Shown here one piece after another: positions 34,190 through 45,229 of a DNA stretch of 64,000 nucleotides; position 1 is the stretch's first letter; every line of letters begins with the position of its first letter. Location: NCBI RefSeq assembly GCF_001411555.2, contig NC_049901.1, positions 34,792,838 through 34,856,837 on the forward strand, given 5' to 3'. Source of the stretch: Juglans regia. Taxonomy: Eukaryota; Streptophyta; Magnoliopsida; Fagales; Juglandaceae. A program made the position numbers and the translations under genes. The notes under the pieces are model-generated. The model was not told where the DNA came from. It saw only the letters and a program-made list of their open reading frames with translations, and searched no databases.

Positions 34190-35664
34190 TAAGGAATGTT
34201 ATTTCGGGCAAGAACCCGAGAAGAACTACGCATTTTAATAAACTTTTTTTTATTATACCTTTTTTTACCATCATTCAACTCAGATTCAGTAAAGTAGTCT
34301 TTAGTTTGTGAAAAAACCTCTGGATGCTGTTCCGGTTCTGGTTCTGAAGAACAGTTCTCTTCCATCATTATTTCTTCATCAACTTCTTCATCAACGTCCT
34401 CATCAATTTCCTCATCCACTTCTTCATCAACGTCCTCATCAATTTCCTCATCCACCACTGGTTGCGTCTGCTCCATAATCGGTCCATTAGTTTCCGCATG
34501 CAAACTCTGATTTACGTCCATATTAGACACCACATAACCCGCACCCGTGACCATCCCTGCACCATCTGCGACCCCAACGTGTAGCATTAAATCTGTTTCA
34601 TCCTCTGTTTCAACAAGAGACGTCAACTGCACCACCTTATTTATCACCGGAGGAATTTCTTCTCCCATATGCTCCGGTTTTTCCTCATCCTCAGAACCCA
34701 ACTGCACCATTTGGTCTACCACCTGCACTGGCAATTCTTCCTTCTCGGCATCCAACTGCACATGAACTGCAACTACTACTTCCGTCTCCTTTTCCACCGC
34801 AGCATCCTCTGTTTCTTTATCCACAGGAACCAGCAGAGGAGTTTCAACCTTATCATCATTCTGCGCTACCTCTTGATCATCCAACAAGCCTTTCCTACTC
34901 TCTTTTCTCCCCCCTTTCTTACCAGCTTTACCAGGATTACAATTTTGAGCATTATGACCCTGCATCTTGCATGACGAACAGTAAGCCGGGAGCGTTTCAT
35001 ACAATATTTCTTGCTTTCGGCTAGAAGAAAGTCCAGGTGCTCCAATCCAGAAATGAGACAAAGGCGGTTTTGCAGCATCCACTTCCACACAGAGCCGTGC
35101 ACCATCCGTTCTTGTAGCGCACCTTGTCGGATTATCACGTCTAATGAAAGTTCCAATCGGTGCCATCAAAATCTTCAAGAAAGATTCTTGATAAAAGTTT
35201 GGAGGAAGACCCGGCAGAGAAACCCATACCGGTACCCTTGATGGCTCGGCATCCTCATTGAATTCTGGTGACCATCTGAATGCACGGTAGAATATCCCAT
35301 TAATTTCACAAACCTCCTGTGATAATGCTTTGGTGAAATCAACTTCATTAGCCATGCGAACGAAGACATTACGCGGTCTCCTCATGGCAGAAACTACTGG
35401 ATTGGCCGTAAGTCCCCATCGACTGTGAATGAAAGCCCTCACAGCATCCAACGACAGACGATTCTTCAAGAATTTGAGAACTACAGAGTAGCGGAAAGGT
35501 TCCGCTGATCTTGCTATTTCTTCTTTAGTAAACTGAAAATAAACCTCACCTTCCAACACCTTTGGAATCCTGGGTGCAAGAAGCATCTCCGGAATAGGTT
35601 GAGGGACTGCACTCACCAGATCGACAAAGGAAGGCCGCCCAGTGCCACCCTCTACGGCTGCCAT
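34189..35664 (-). CDS. LINE B ORF1 protein (491 aa, DUF4283 plus CCHC knuckle)
   Basis: An intact frame starts at 35664, about 125 bp from the element's 5' end, and stops at 34189, overlapping the ORF2 start by one base. It has a DUF4283 domain ('RSAEPFRYSVVLKFLKNR', 'RNVFVRMANEVDFTKALS'), the segment 'RVPVWVSLPGLPPNFYQESF', 'GARLCVEVDA' and the knuckle 'CSSCKMQGHNAQNC' (about residues 228-241). A long acidic tail follows, with tandem 'DEEIDEDVDEEV' 12-residue repeats coded near 34366-34455, and a basic C-terminus. Plant L1 ORF1 proteins bind element RNA and assist reverse transcription. It is the only undamaged transposon gene in the window. Whether it is expressed is unknown. Confidence 0.92.
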   Translation of the reverse strand: MAAVEGGTGRPSFVDLVSAVPQPIPEMLLAPRIPKVLEGEVYFQFTKEEIARSAEPFRYSVVLKFLKNRLSLDAVRAFIHSRWGLTANPVVSAMRRPRNVFVRMANEVDFTKALSQEVCEINGIFYRAFRWSPEFNEDAEPSRVPVWVSLPGLPPNFYQESFLKILMAPIGTFIRRDNPTRCATRTDGARLCVEVDAAKPPLSHFWIGAPGLSSSRKQEILYETLPAYCSSCKMQGHNAQNCNPGKAGKKGGRKESRKGLLDDQEVAQNDDKVETPLLVPVDKETEDAAVEKETEVVVAVHVQLDAEKEELPVQVVDQMVQLGSEDEEKPEHMGEEIPPVINKVVQLTSLVETEDETDLMLHVGVADGAGMVTGAGYVVSNMDVNQSLHAETNGPIMEQTQPVVDEEIDEDVDEEVDEEIDEDVDEEVDEEIMMEENCSSEPEPEQHPEVFSQTKDYFTESELNDGKKRYNKKKFIKMRSSSRVLARNNIP

Positions 35665-35788
35665 GCAGCCTCACGTAAAACCCAGACCCCGTGCAGCAGC
35701 AAGAACCCTATTCTTTAGAGAGAATTAAGTTCTCTGCGTTACCCCCATGCAACTCACTCTCTCTCTAAACATCCTCTAAAAAATAAAT

Positions 35789-35805
35789 ACATTCCTCAAG
35801 TCTTT
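35789..35805. repeat. Right target-site duplication of LINE B
   Basis: An exact repeat of 29814-29830. From here the sequence resumes the SIRE-like part of block copy 2 ('gtcacctattcgcc'). Confidence 0.95.
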
Positions 35806-36478
35806 GTCACCTATTCGCCAAAGGAAGAGATTGTAGCTGTAAGAGTTTGGCTATGATTATGTGACTAAGTTGATAAGTTTGTATGGGATTAGGTGACTAA
35901 AATGATAGAGTTTATCCTATCATAATAAGAAGGTGTACAATAAATTTACTACTGTGGAGAATGAAAAAAATAATCTCTCTAAGGCATTAAAATTTCTGGT
36001 GTTGAAGTATCAATATTAAAAGATTAAAAGGCTACACTTGAAAAAAAATTGGAAAAGTCTCAGGAGTGCAAGCAAAAAATAGTAACACAAAAATTAGAAG
36101 AGATGTTGGGTTTTCAAAGACCTAGTTGTGATCGCATAGGTTTGAGGTATACAACTTCCCAAGGTATGGAGCTTAAAAGCTCGTCATCCGCTACCACTTC
36201 ATCAAAATGTATCATTTTTATTAAAAGAAGTTGAGATGAGGAAGCTCCAAACAAAGCTGTGTCTAAAACTCATGTTCCAAGAGCCTCACACGATAGATCA
36301 ATGACAAAAAAGCCCAACAAAGTAAGTCCAAAGGTAAGTTTATTCCTACTTATCATCATTGTGGTATTCTTGGCCATATAAAGTCATTTTACTTTAACTT
36401 GAATAAAGTGAAGAAAAATGGAGGTGAAAGAAAGTTAAAAAAGAAGGGAAAGACTTTAGAAAATATGTTGATGAGATA
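35806..36478 (+). pseudogene. SIRE-like Copia gag C-terminus, copy 2
   Basis: This corresponds to 7620-8302 in copy 1. It includes the PPT/LTR-like 'aaaggaagagattgtagctg' (about 35818), the frame 36049-36234 with 'KLEEMLGFQRPSCDRIGLR', and the knuckle-like segment near 36340-36395. It is frameshifted after 'IIFIKRS', where 'agttgagatg' gives a TGA. Non-functional gag remnant. Confidence 0.65.
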
Positions 36479-38500
36479 AGTCAATAAATCACCTTCATAA
36501 TTCTAAAGCTAGGTGAACTAGTAGAATTTTGCCTTCACAATAAAGAAAAAATCATACAAAGTGGTGTTAATGAAAATAGTATGCCAAAGAAGATGTCGTG
36601 TCACATTAATTGATAGGATCACTTGCATGTTCTTGCATTCCTTGCATTTCATTTTATTAGTCTAGGACATGCATTTTATTGTTCTGTTTTTAATTTATGT
36701 TTCTGCTTTATTTTTTAAATAAGAAAAATAATAGAAAAATTTTTCTGGTTTCTTTCTTTGTTTTTTTTTGGGAAGTGCATTCTTGATATGTCAAAATTTT
36801 GAGCACATGTGTTCTCACAAAATAAATTTTTGAACTTATACATCTCTCTACTTTGTGCAGTTCACTTTATGCATACTAACCCTTTGGGTCATCTTGACAA
36901 AGTTCATTTACAAAGCATTGTGAGAAACTTATGTGTATGCACCTTATAATTAAGTTCCATATTTATTATTGAGATGCTCTCCATAGAAAGAGTCTATGCC
37001 TTGAAATGACTAATACTAGTTGAACCTAGTACAATAATAAATAGATCTTCCCTTGCCAAACATAAATAGTTTATCCACATAGAAAAAATCGGTGTTGTTT
37101 CATTGTGGAAAAAGACAAACATTATACACGGATGTATCCCTTAAGTCCTTATAGAAAGAATCGGGGCTCAAATCATTGTGGAAAAAGATGAGCAACAAAA
37201 ATGGACATGAAATGGGTTGTGCAAACTAGTGTTTGGAGAAGATACTCATATATCTAGGCCTTAGCATAAAGTTTGACTCTTGAGGTAAGTGACAAACTTT
37301 TGGAAGCATCTGTAAGAAGAACAAAATTGCTACGTACAGTCGCCCTATGCAAGTGGCGTGCAAACGACTTTAAAAAATAATAATAATAAATATTAAAAAA
37401 AATAAGACCAAAATAAAAATAGAAAAGAAATGCAGAGAGAGGTCGTCTTCTTCGTTGGTGGGTGTTTTCGTTTCCTCGTCATTCCAGGTGGTTGATATCC
37501 CTAAGAAGATCAAGATCAAGGCTAAAACTAGAATACAGAGGAATTGGTTGGCATGTCTGCCCTTTGTAGCTGCCAACAAGAATACATCACCCATGTTGAG
37601 AAAGAGAGGAAGAAAGGAAGATGGCAACGCAATGAGAGATGTGGGCTACTTTTCTATATAAGTTTATTCACTCACATACTCACACGAACTTTGACATTGA
37701 TGATCTTATGAGATATGAACATTTATGGTGATTGTTGCAAATAAGAGGGTGTACTCTATTGAATGTTTTTTTGTGAGTGACACTATGTTTTGAACTAAGA
37801 TGCATCTAGGCATGTTACTTGCCCCATTGCTTCTATATATATATAAATAAATTTTTATTATCATTTATTTATTTTGGTTTATATAAAATAAATATGAAAA
37901 TATAAAATATATTGATGTATAAGTCAGTGTTGGGATTATTCATGTCGGTTTTAAACTAATGCTCACTAAGTGTTTATTTTTATGTCTCAACCAAACTTCT
38001 TCACTCATTTTGCCTTGATTTTACGTGCATTCATGCTCATACATCACGTGCATTTAATCTATGAAAAGTTGAAACACATGAGAGTTGTTCATCATATCTT
38101 TCTTTGTGTCTTCATCTTGGCTCACATAAGTAGTATTTATTATCTTATGAGTCTTGTTCGATTAGTGACAAAAAGGAAGAGATTTAAATGTGTTGTTGAG
38201 GAGGAGTTGAATAAGCTCAAGGAGAGTTGAATGAGTAAGTGAAGTAAGTGTATTGCTGAAAAAAAAAAGGAGAGATTGAGGGGGAGAACTATATACTTGA
38301 GGAGGAGCAGCAAAATATTGAGGTGGAGTACTAAGTATTGAACATGGTTATTAATGATGATTAGAACACTATTTTAGTAGGTTTAGATTACGTCTAACCT
38401 TTGATTTTGTTGAGACTAATTTCAAAGAGTGTTCTATGTCATTTCTTCTCATTACTGTATTAAGATTTTCTTCATGACATCTTGGTCTGTTGGTTGTCTT
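36479..38500. other. Non-coding interior of the SIRE-like element, copy 2
   Basis: Matches 8303-10269 in copy 1 and 61759-64000 in copy 3. The TIR element keeps only its left end at 37335; a deletion at about 37648 joins 'gatgtgggcta' to 'cttttctatataag'. From 38160 on, a frame encoding a 'CVVEEELNKLKES'-like segment is followed by GA-rich text ('gagattgagggggagaac'). No complete gene. Confidence 0.5.
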
Positions 38501-38880
38501 TGTCTCAGGTACACTTTATATTCATCAAGTTGGTTTTGTCACCAATTTGCCAAAGGGGCAGATTGTAGATGCAAGACATTTCTCAAGTTGACTTTATCAC
38601 CAATCCACCAAAGGGGGAGATTGTAGATGTAAAAATTTGGCTATGATTAGGTGACTAAGTTGATAAGTTTATATGGGATTATGTGACTAAAATGATAGAG
38701 TTTATCCTATCATTAAATTGGTAATTTTGGATGAATGTAAATTATTTAATGTCTTTATCTATAACAATATTAAATTTATCTAAGAGGTATTAGAGGTTGT
38801 TTAGATAAGTCATAAGTGGGAAAATCGAGTCCCAAATAATTTGCACTTACCCAGAGAAGAGGTTGATATGAAATCTGTTA
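38501..38880 (+). other. Polypurine tract and LTR-like start at the end of the SIRE-like element
   Basis: Two related phrases occur in tandem: 'ccaaaggggcagattgtagatg' near 38552 and 'ccaaagggggagattgtagatg' near 38607. The form A3G5AGATTGT is the usual polypurine tract plus LTR start of plant Copia elements. The bases after the second copy (38623-38710, 'tgtagatgtaaaaatttggc...') match those following the PPT-like site of the blocks at 7651-7740. This is probably the beginning of the 3' LTR, cut short by rearrangement with CACTA DNA. Confidence 0.55.
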
Positions 38881-39015
38881 CTGTAGTGAAGAGTTATACT
38901 TTTTCCAGCGATTTAATTATGTCGTTGGAATATATAGATCTCAGTATTAGCAGCGATTTATTTATTTTTTGCAAAGACTTAATTTGTCAGAAAAAGTTTT
39001 CCCAGCGATTTAATG
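38880..39015. repeat. Short repeats beside tnp2 fragment B
   Basis: 'cagcgatttaa' or a near copy occurs three times (near 38909, 38951 and 39003). Such clustered motifs resemble a CACTA subterminal region abutting a truncated transposase gene. A clean CACTA terminus is not present; 'tgtagtg' at 38882 has the wrong layout. Confidence 0.4.
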
Positions 39016-41404
39016 GGCAAACCGAATGGGTATTTGCAACGTTGCGGTCCATTCGAGTAAACTTCGTCTCAATATCTTGGAGATACATTGAGCAAAAAGT
39101 CTGGCATTCAATGTGAATGTAGGCTTCGGCTATTGAGCCTTCTGGGCGAGCTTTATTCTTAACATACCGCTTGAACTTACCGAGATACCTCTCAAATGGA
39201 TACATCCACCTGTATTGTACTGGACCCCCAAGTATGGCCTCACGGGGTAAGTGGACAGCTAGGTGGACCAAGACATCGAAAAAAGATGGGGGAAATATCG
39301 TCTCCAATTTGCATAGAATGGTAACAATATCAATTTGAAGTTGAGATAGATGGTTAACATCCAGGGTTCGGGCACACAGCTCCTTGAAGAAAGTGCTCAG
39401 TTCAGCCAAGGCCAAGGCAATATCAGTTCGTAAGTACCCAGCAACAGCAATAGGTAGTAATCTTTGCAGGAAAATATGGCAGTCATGACTTTTCAATCCT
39501 GAGATTTTGCAATCACGTACAGAAACACAATGCGAGATATTGGAAGCGAATCCATCTGGAAATTTCATGTTGGCCAGCCATTCACATAATTTATTCCTTT
39601 CATCACCGTGTAATGTGTACAATGCATGTGGCATTGTAACACGTTCACCTTGAACCTTCAAATGTAATTCTTTTCTGAAGCGAAAAACCTCCAAGTCACG
39701 TCGAGAATTGATATAATCCTTGGTTTTCCCAGGAATGTTCATTAAAGTGCATAGGATGTTATCGCAAATATTTTTCTCAATATGCATGACATCTAGATTA
39801 TGTCGAAGATGCAGTGTTACCCAATACGGTAGCTTGAAGAAAATGCTATACTTTGTCCAATTCAACTCTTCAGCAGTGCGTGTTCTCTTTTGACCAGATT
39901 TACCAAATTGCACATCCCCAAGCATCTGTAATTGAGCTAAAACATCAGCTCTGTCTAACATCCTTGGAGGCATGCGTTGATCTTCTCTACCATTGAACAA
40001 ATTTTTTCTCATTCTCCACATGTGATCTGGCGGCAAGAAGCGACGATGTCCCATATAACAATGTTTTCGGCCATACTTCAACCAGATGGAATCAGTGCCC
40101 ACATTACAGGATGGACATGCTAATTTTCCTTTTGTTGACCAGCCAGAAAGATTTCCATATGTTGGAAAGTCATTGATTGTCCACATTAATGTGGCATGCA
40201 ACATGAATGTTTCCTTTGTGTAGGCATCATGCGTGGGTACCCCATGTTCCCAAAATTCAAGTAGTTCATCGACTAACGGTTGCAAGTAAACATCAATGTC
40301 ATTACTTGGAGATCTTGGCCCAGGAATAATGAGGGATGTCATGAAGAATTGGTCTTTCATGCACAACCACGGCGGCAAGTTATACGGAACAAGAATTACT
40401 AGCCAAATGCTATACGGTTTAGCCATATTGTTGAAGGGATTGAAACCGTCACTTGACATCCCAAGCCTTACGTTGCGAGCATCCTGAGCAACCCAACTAT
40501 GTTCTTCATCAAATCTCTTCCAGGACTCTGAGTCTGTAGGATGCCTCAGGATAGCCTCTCCAGTCGGTCGTTGCTCTTTATGTCATCTCATATTTTCTGC
40601 GATCTTTACAGACACGAAGAGACGTTGCAATCTTGGCTTCAAAGGAAAATGCCACAACACTTTTTGAGGGATACGATGTGCCTTGTGTGTTTTAGGCACC
40701 CACCTTGAAGCCTTACACTTTGGACATTCATCAAGATTAGCATTTTCCTTCCAGAACAGGATGGAGTCATTGGGGCATGCATGAATTTTGTGGTAATTGA
40801 AACCCAAACCACGCTCCAATGACCTTGACTCCTCATATGAATGTGGCAATTTAGCGTCAGGAAAGGCAGACCGCAAAAGGCTAAGTAGCATATCAAATGA
40901 CTTTATTGACCATCCACCGAGTGTCTTAATGTGTAACAACTTCACAATGAATGATAATTTTGAGAATTTTGTACAACCAGCAAAAAGTGGACGTCGGGCA
41001 TCCTCTAGTAGCTGGTCGAAAGATGAACTTGGGGAGGGATCTGGAATTTCACCACTAGTTGCCAATGGATTACCATGATCTTGGGGAACATCAAAGGATG
41101 TGCTTGCCCGGATGTCATCTAGCATATGGTTCATGTCATCAATGTACTCGTCGGCGTAATCAGCAGTGTTACTATCGTCATCGTCGTCATTGAATCTCCA
41201 AGTTTCCTCCTCCCCATGAAATATCCAATGGGTATAATTTGGATTGATCCCCTTGAGAAACAAGTGAGTCTCCACAATTCGTATAGGCAAGAAGAGATTA
41301 TTACAGCATGAACGACATGGACACCGAATGCGATCACTGCCCTGAGAATGGTTTCGTGCCAGGGTGAGGAAAGCGTTAATGCATAGTTGGTCGATGGACC
41401 AAAT
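38987..41404 (-). pseudogene. CACTA TNPD/tnp2 transposase, fragment B
   Basis: The gene reads on the minus strand. From about 41400 it has a Transpos_assoc-type Cys motif ('GSDRIRCPCRSCCNN', coding for residues upstream of the first ATG at 41290), then an acidic linker, then 'CPKCKASRW'. The Transposase_21 domain follows ('GMSSDGFNPFNNM', 'IPGPRSPSNDIDVYLQPLVD', 'HNLDVMHIEKNICDN'), then DUF4218 ('LKSHDCHIFLQRLLPIAV', 'FPPSFFDVLVHLAVHLP'). The reading frame is open except for one TGA at about 40580 where the family normally has Trp. It ends at 38987 without the DUF4216 end, so the 3' part was lost at the junction near 39015. It belongs to a different element from A and A', because A' lies upstream of it rather than downstream. 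Confidence 0.88.
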
Positions 41405-41999
41405 TCACATAGTTTAATGCATCTTTATGTATTTTGGTGAGTGAAATTCATAGCCCAAAAAATTTAGTGGAATTGGCACACCCAATTTGAAGTCTAAAGT
41501 TTCGACTTATTTGAACCTAACCGAGAATTAAAGTTAGGGTCACATAGGCACTAGAGTTCGATATCACATTAACACACTTGTTAAAGCCCCACATTTCCAA
41601 TGATTCAGAAAAACAAAATGAATCATAGGAGTTCGATGATTTAATGTATTATATATGTACAATATCTGGGTAAAAACCAAAAAAACATGTACAAAAAATA
41701 ATTAACATCCAAAAGGGAAAAGAAAGCTGGCTATGTACTTGTAATTAAAGGGAAACAAACCCCAAGGAAGTCATGATCAGATTTGCTTCAGAGGAATTTG
41801 TTATGATGTATGTTAAATCTGAGTTACTTATACTTTTAGGAATTAAAACTTGGAGCTAGTATAAATAGCTGGGGATTAGCTAGCTTTTGTTGGGCTGTTT
41901 CCATCATGTGCATGGTTGTAATCAGTATGGATTAAGTAGACCAAAATCTATTCTTGTGATGGATGTCATTTCACCATTATATATATATATATATGTGTG
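41405..41999. other. Unique spacer
   Basis: AT-rich sequence with no gene recognised. The reading frame of tnp2 is closed by a TGA just upstream of 41404. A short 'tatata' and 'tgtgtg' tract begins near 41978. Confidence 0.5.
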
Positions 42000-42264
42000 T
42001 GTTCTGTATATATGTATACAGGACATGATTCCGTACATGTTGGCTATACCCAACATCTCACACCTCCTCTCTCTATAGCCACTGCCACAGTTGAATATGG
42101 TTTAAGGTAATGAACGATAGATGTTTGTCCTGTGCAATATGTAATTAATCTAATCAGAAAAAAGACATGGATATGTTGAAGGGGTATTGAGAAGAGAACT
42201 AATCATAGAGAGCGAGAGAGAGAGAGGGAGAGAGAGAGAGAGAGAGAAGTGCATGCTAATGTGT

Positions 42265-42298
<34 letters not shown>

Positions 42299-42530
42299 GC
42301 CATCATGATTCTGTACATGATGGCCATACCCAACATCTCACACCTCCTATCCTATAGCCACTGTCATAGTTGTAGCCAGCTACAATAATGGACGATACAT
42401 GTTTGTCCTGTGCAATATATAATTAATATAATCTAAAAAAAGACATGGATATGTTGAAGGGCTATTGAGAAGAGAAATAATCATAGAGAGAGAGAGAGAG
42501 AAGATCTATGCTAATGTGTCTTATATATAT
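42000..42530. repeat. Imperfect tandem duplication with (GA)n and (TA)n tails
   Basis: Unit 1 (about 42020-42295) and unit 2 (about 42297-42530) share 'acccaacatctcacacctcc', 'gatacatgtttgtcctgtgcaat' (or close variants), 'gacatggatatgttgaaggg' and 'attgagaagagaa', then a GA tract, then 'gctaatgtgtcttatatata'. The GA tracts lie at 42209-42246 and 42486-42503, and the TA tract at 42269-42294. The low-complexity open frame over unit 2 is accidental. Confidence 0.75.
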
Positions 42531-44286
42531 CCATTTCCCAACATCGATCAATCGTTAGCTCCTAATGATTGGTTGTGGGGGAGAAAAATTTGCCAAAATA
42601 GAAATGAAAATACTGAAGCAATTAGGTTAAATATGGGGGCCATATAAACATGAAAATATATACCAGACAATCTGCAGCTTTACCAAGTGAGCATAGGATC
42701 AATGTCCATATATATATAAAGTCTATATATATATATATATATGAATATAGATTTTATAATTTAATAGGATAACTTTGATTTCCATATACTGAGAATTCTA
42801 CCAAAACCATATAATGAGATGAACTACACACTAAAACATGAACAAGTAACTCACATTTAAGTTACCCATGAATAACATGAGTAACTAGTCTTATAAGTCG
42901 GTGACAAAGTTAGGGAATCACATCGAATGACCAACCAATTGGATCACCCTACGTGCGAAGAGAGAGGGGAGAGAGAACTCAAAAAACAGTGGAAGATGTC
43001 CTTATCTATGATTCAGCAAAGCTGGACATAGTAAAGCTAGTTGTACGTGGGTCCCAAGGGTCATATATTAAATTCGGATGAGTGGCTGTTACGTGGAAGG
43101 AATCTAGTGGCTTTTCTCTCTATAAAATTATAATAGTGAAAATGGGACAAATACCAGTCCAAACTGACAGTCATTTCATCCATGATCATGATGTCAAGAA
43201 TATTAAATCAGTCTATTAAGTAATATCTAAACAGAATATGGCTAGAAATTAATATATATACATATATATATATATATTAAAAGCATGAATTTAATATTTG
43301 TAGATGATTAGTACTAATTAATATGGATGATCTCCTTATCACCCTTACTCCAAGTACATGAGTTTTTTAATTAATCATGTACAAAAGTATCACACAAGTA
43401 TATGCATGTGAAGTTTGATAGTGATGTATATTAATGTGAATATATAACCTATATATTCAATAGTGATTATATTTCATGCATTTCGATTATTTAATCCATA
43501 TATAGAAATCTGACCATATATGTTGCACAATAATCCCCAATATTATCTTTTAGTATATCATGAGTCTACAAGAAATTTGAGATAATTGAGGTCAAAACAG
43601 AAAATAAATTAACTCGAAACGATATGAATGTAATTCGGGGGGAAATATTGAATTATGAGCTTTCTATACAAAGAAATGAGAGGACTGTGGACTAACAATC
43701 ATCGTGCATGTAAGAGATCATGCATAAACAATGGGACTAACAGCTCACCAAACTGTAACCCAAAGAAAGGAATACTCCAATAGCATGATCATATTTGGCG
43801 GGGCACTTCATAATTCAATTGATATTTAAGAATGAACTTGATTAATATTTAGGGAGTACTATATAATTGATACACATACCCAAATGGAAGATAAAATCTG
43901 GATATTGATATTTATGACCCAAAAATAAATTCATTGTAAGCAAGTTATCAAACTCTCGACATGATAATGTAGTAGAGGAATTTTAAGAAAAATCTGATTG
44001 CTTCAGTCATATGTAAGCGAGCTTCATAGTGACTATTTTTACGCAATTGTCAAAGTTATAATTGGAGTTTCAAGCTCAAAGTGCCTCAAAATGTTTTCTA
44101 ACTTAATTCATTTTATAGTTTGAATCCAATATTTCTGTACCACCACAACGGCATGCACTTTGTAACAAAAGTGAGAGAAGCACAGACTCAGTACTCGTTC
44201 ATCATGATCAGCTAATTAAAAAGCTAAATTAAGCTGGACTTAATAATTTTTGTAATTTTTCTATTTGCACAGGCTGCGTTTTCACT
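42531..44286. other. Unique AT-rich spacer
   Basis: I see no gene, RNA or transposon domain. It contains (TA)n runs near 42710-42742 and 43252-43278. The sequence ends at the sharp start of CACTA fragment A' at about 44287. Confidence 0.5.
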
Positions 44287-44350
44287 TCTTTTTTTGGTTA
44301 AGTGTAATATGTATCCATATAATATATAGAACGAATATAAATGTAAATAA

Positions 44351-45133
44351 TTAAAATATATAAATGTAAAATATCTGATAATCTGGAGATGCGAAATGAT
44401 CACAACACTTTCTCCAATCATCTAACTTCATTTGCTGAAAAGGAGACTGCGCAGCCTCTTCCAACGTCTCAAACTCCTTGAAGTGGTCATGACATCGTCC
44501 TTTGTGACGTAAGAATAAGGTAGCCATCAACTCATTCACGGTTCTCAAATCCTCACTACGGCCAAAGTCGAGGTCGAATTCATCCTAACAAGGGAATGAG
44601 GTCAAAAATATAATATATTAATCTAGGTAAAAAAAATGTACTGAAAAGTAAACTTCCAGCACACGACTTCGAATGTGCTCCTTAATCTCATTCGGAACAT
44701 CTCGCCATGAGCGCACATAAAATGGAGCATAAGCTCGAACTACTGTGTCAATATAGGAGAAAAGCGCTACTGCACTATCATCCACTCCTCTAGTGGAATT
44801 ATCAGGAATTGTGATCTTCAATTTTCCGTGCCTTCTATTTTTTTCAAGAGAGATTCCACGTGTATAGCCACGATCGCGACGTGCAGATGCATCAACTACA
44901 TGATAAAAGATAGTATAATTATAATTATATAGTTATTGAGACAAAAGTATTAAGTATATATATAATTATCAACGGCAATATTTCCTTACTGGTAGGTGTC
45001 GACTGGATGTTGTTCTCTTCTGTGTTAGCTTGATCTTCAGGAACGGATTCCGCGAGTGGGGAGTCCTCAATGGATTTAGGACTTGGACTTGGCAGAAGCA
45101 CATTTCTTCGTTTTCATTTTGGCGGCATTCTTG
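44351..45133 (-). pseudogene. TNPA-like gene fragment in A'
   Basis: Retains the first three exons: about 45133-45000 (Pro/Ser-rich N-terminus with the same TGA as A but CAG where A has TAG), about 44894-44655 ('ITIPDNSTRGVDDSAVALFS', 'FYVRSWRDVPNEIKEHIRS') and 44588-44380 ('ELMATLFLRHKGRCHDHFKE'). The GT donor after the second exon, intact in A at 14953-14950, is destroyed here by a 2-bp loss near 44655. Later exons are absent. Confidence 0.75.
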
Positions 45134-45229
45134 AAAATAATTAATTATATCAAAGAAAATTAATTAGAAGAAATTATGAAAATTCAAGATATTTTATAGT
45201 CACCTATATGAATAAAATATTTAGTACTT

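Larger units (their letters stand above)
29831..35788 (-). mobile_element. LINE B, complete L1-type retrotransposon (5958 bp)
   Basis: The element reads on the minus strand, from a 5' end at 35788 through ORF1 and ORF2 to a poly-A tail that appears as T16 at 29831-29846. It is flanked by an exact 17-bp target duplication, and the empty site is visible in block copies 1 (about 7605-7640) and 3 (about 58525-58560). It therefore inserted after the blocks were duplicated. The 5' UTR, from 35788 to the ORF1 start at 35664, is about 125 bp. The element looks full length and young compared with its host block, although ORF2 is already damaged. Confidence 0.95.
21056..38860 (+). repeat. Composite transposon block, copy 2
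   Basis: Same order and strand as copies 1 and 3. It begins at the junction with LINE A (about 21060, microhomology 'agaagccaggg') and is interrupted by LINE B at 29831-35788. Private lesions include a deletion of about 290 bp at 37648 that removes the right end of the TIR element. Relative to copy 3 it lacks the solo LTR. The right limit near 38860 is where SIRE-like LTR sequence gives way to CACTA-like sequence and is approximate. Confidence 0.82.

Noticed and set aside
38879..38890. 'ctgtagtg' as a CACTA terminus for fragment B
   Set aside because: The orientation and the sequence inward do not match a terminus facing the transposase gene; probably coincidence.
42465..42647. Open frame beginning with Arg/Glu repeats
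   Set aside because: It is a translated (GA)n microsatellite continuing by chance.
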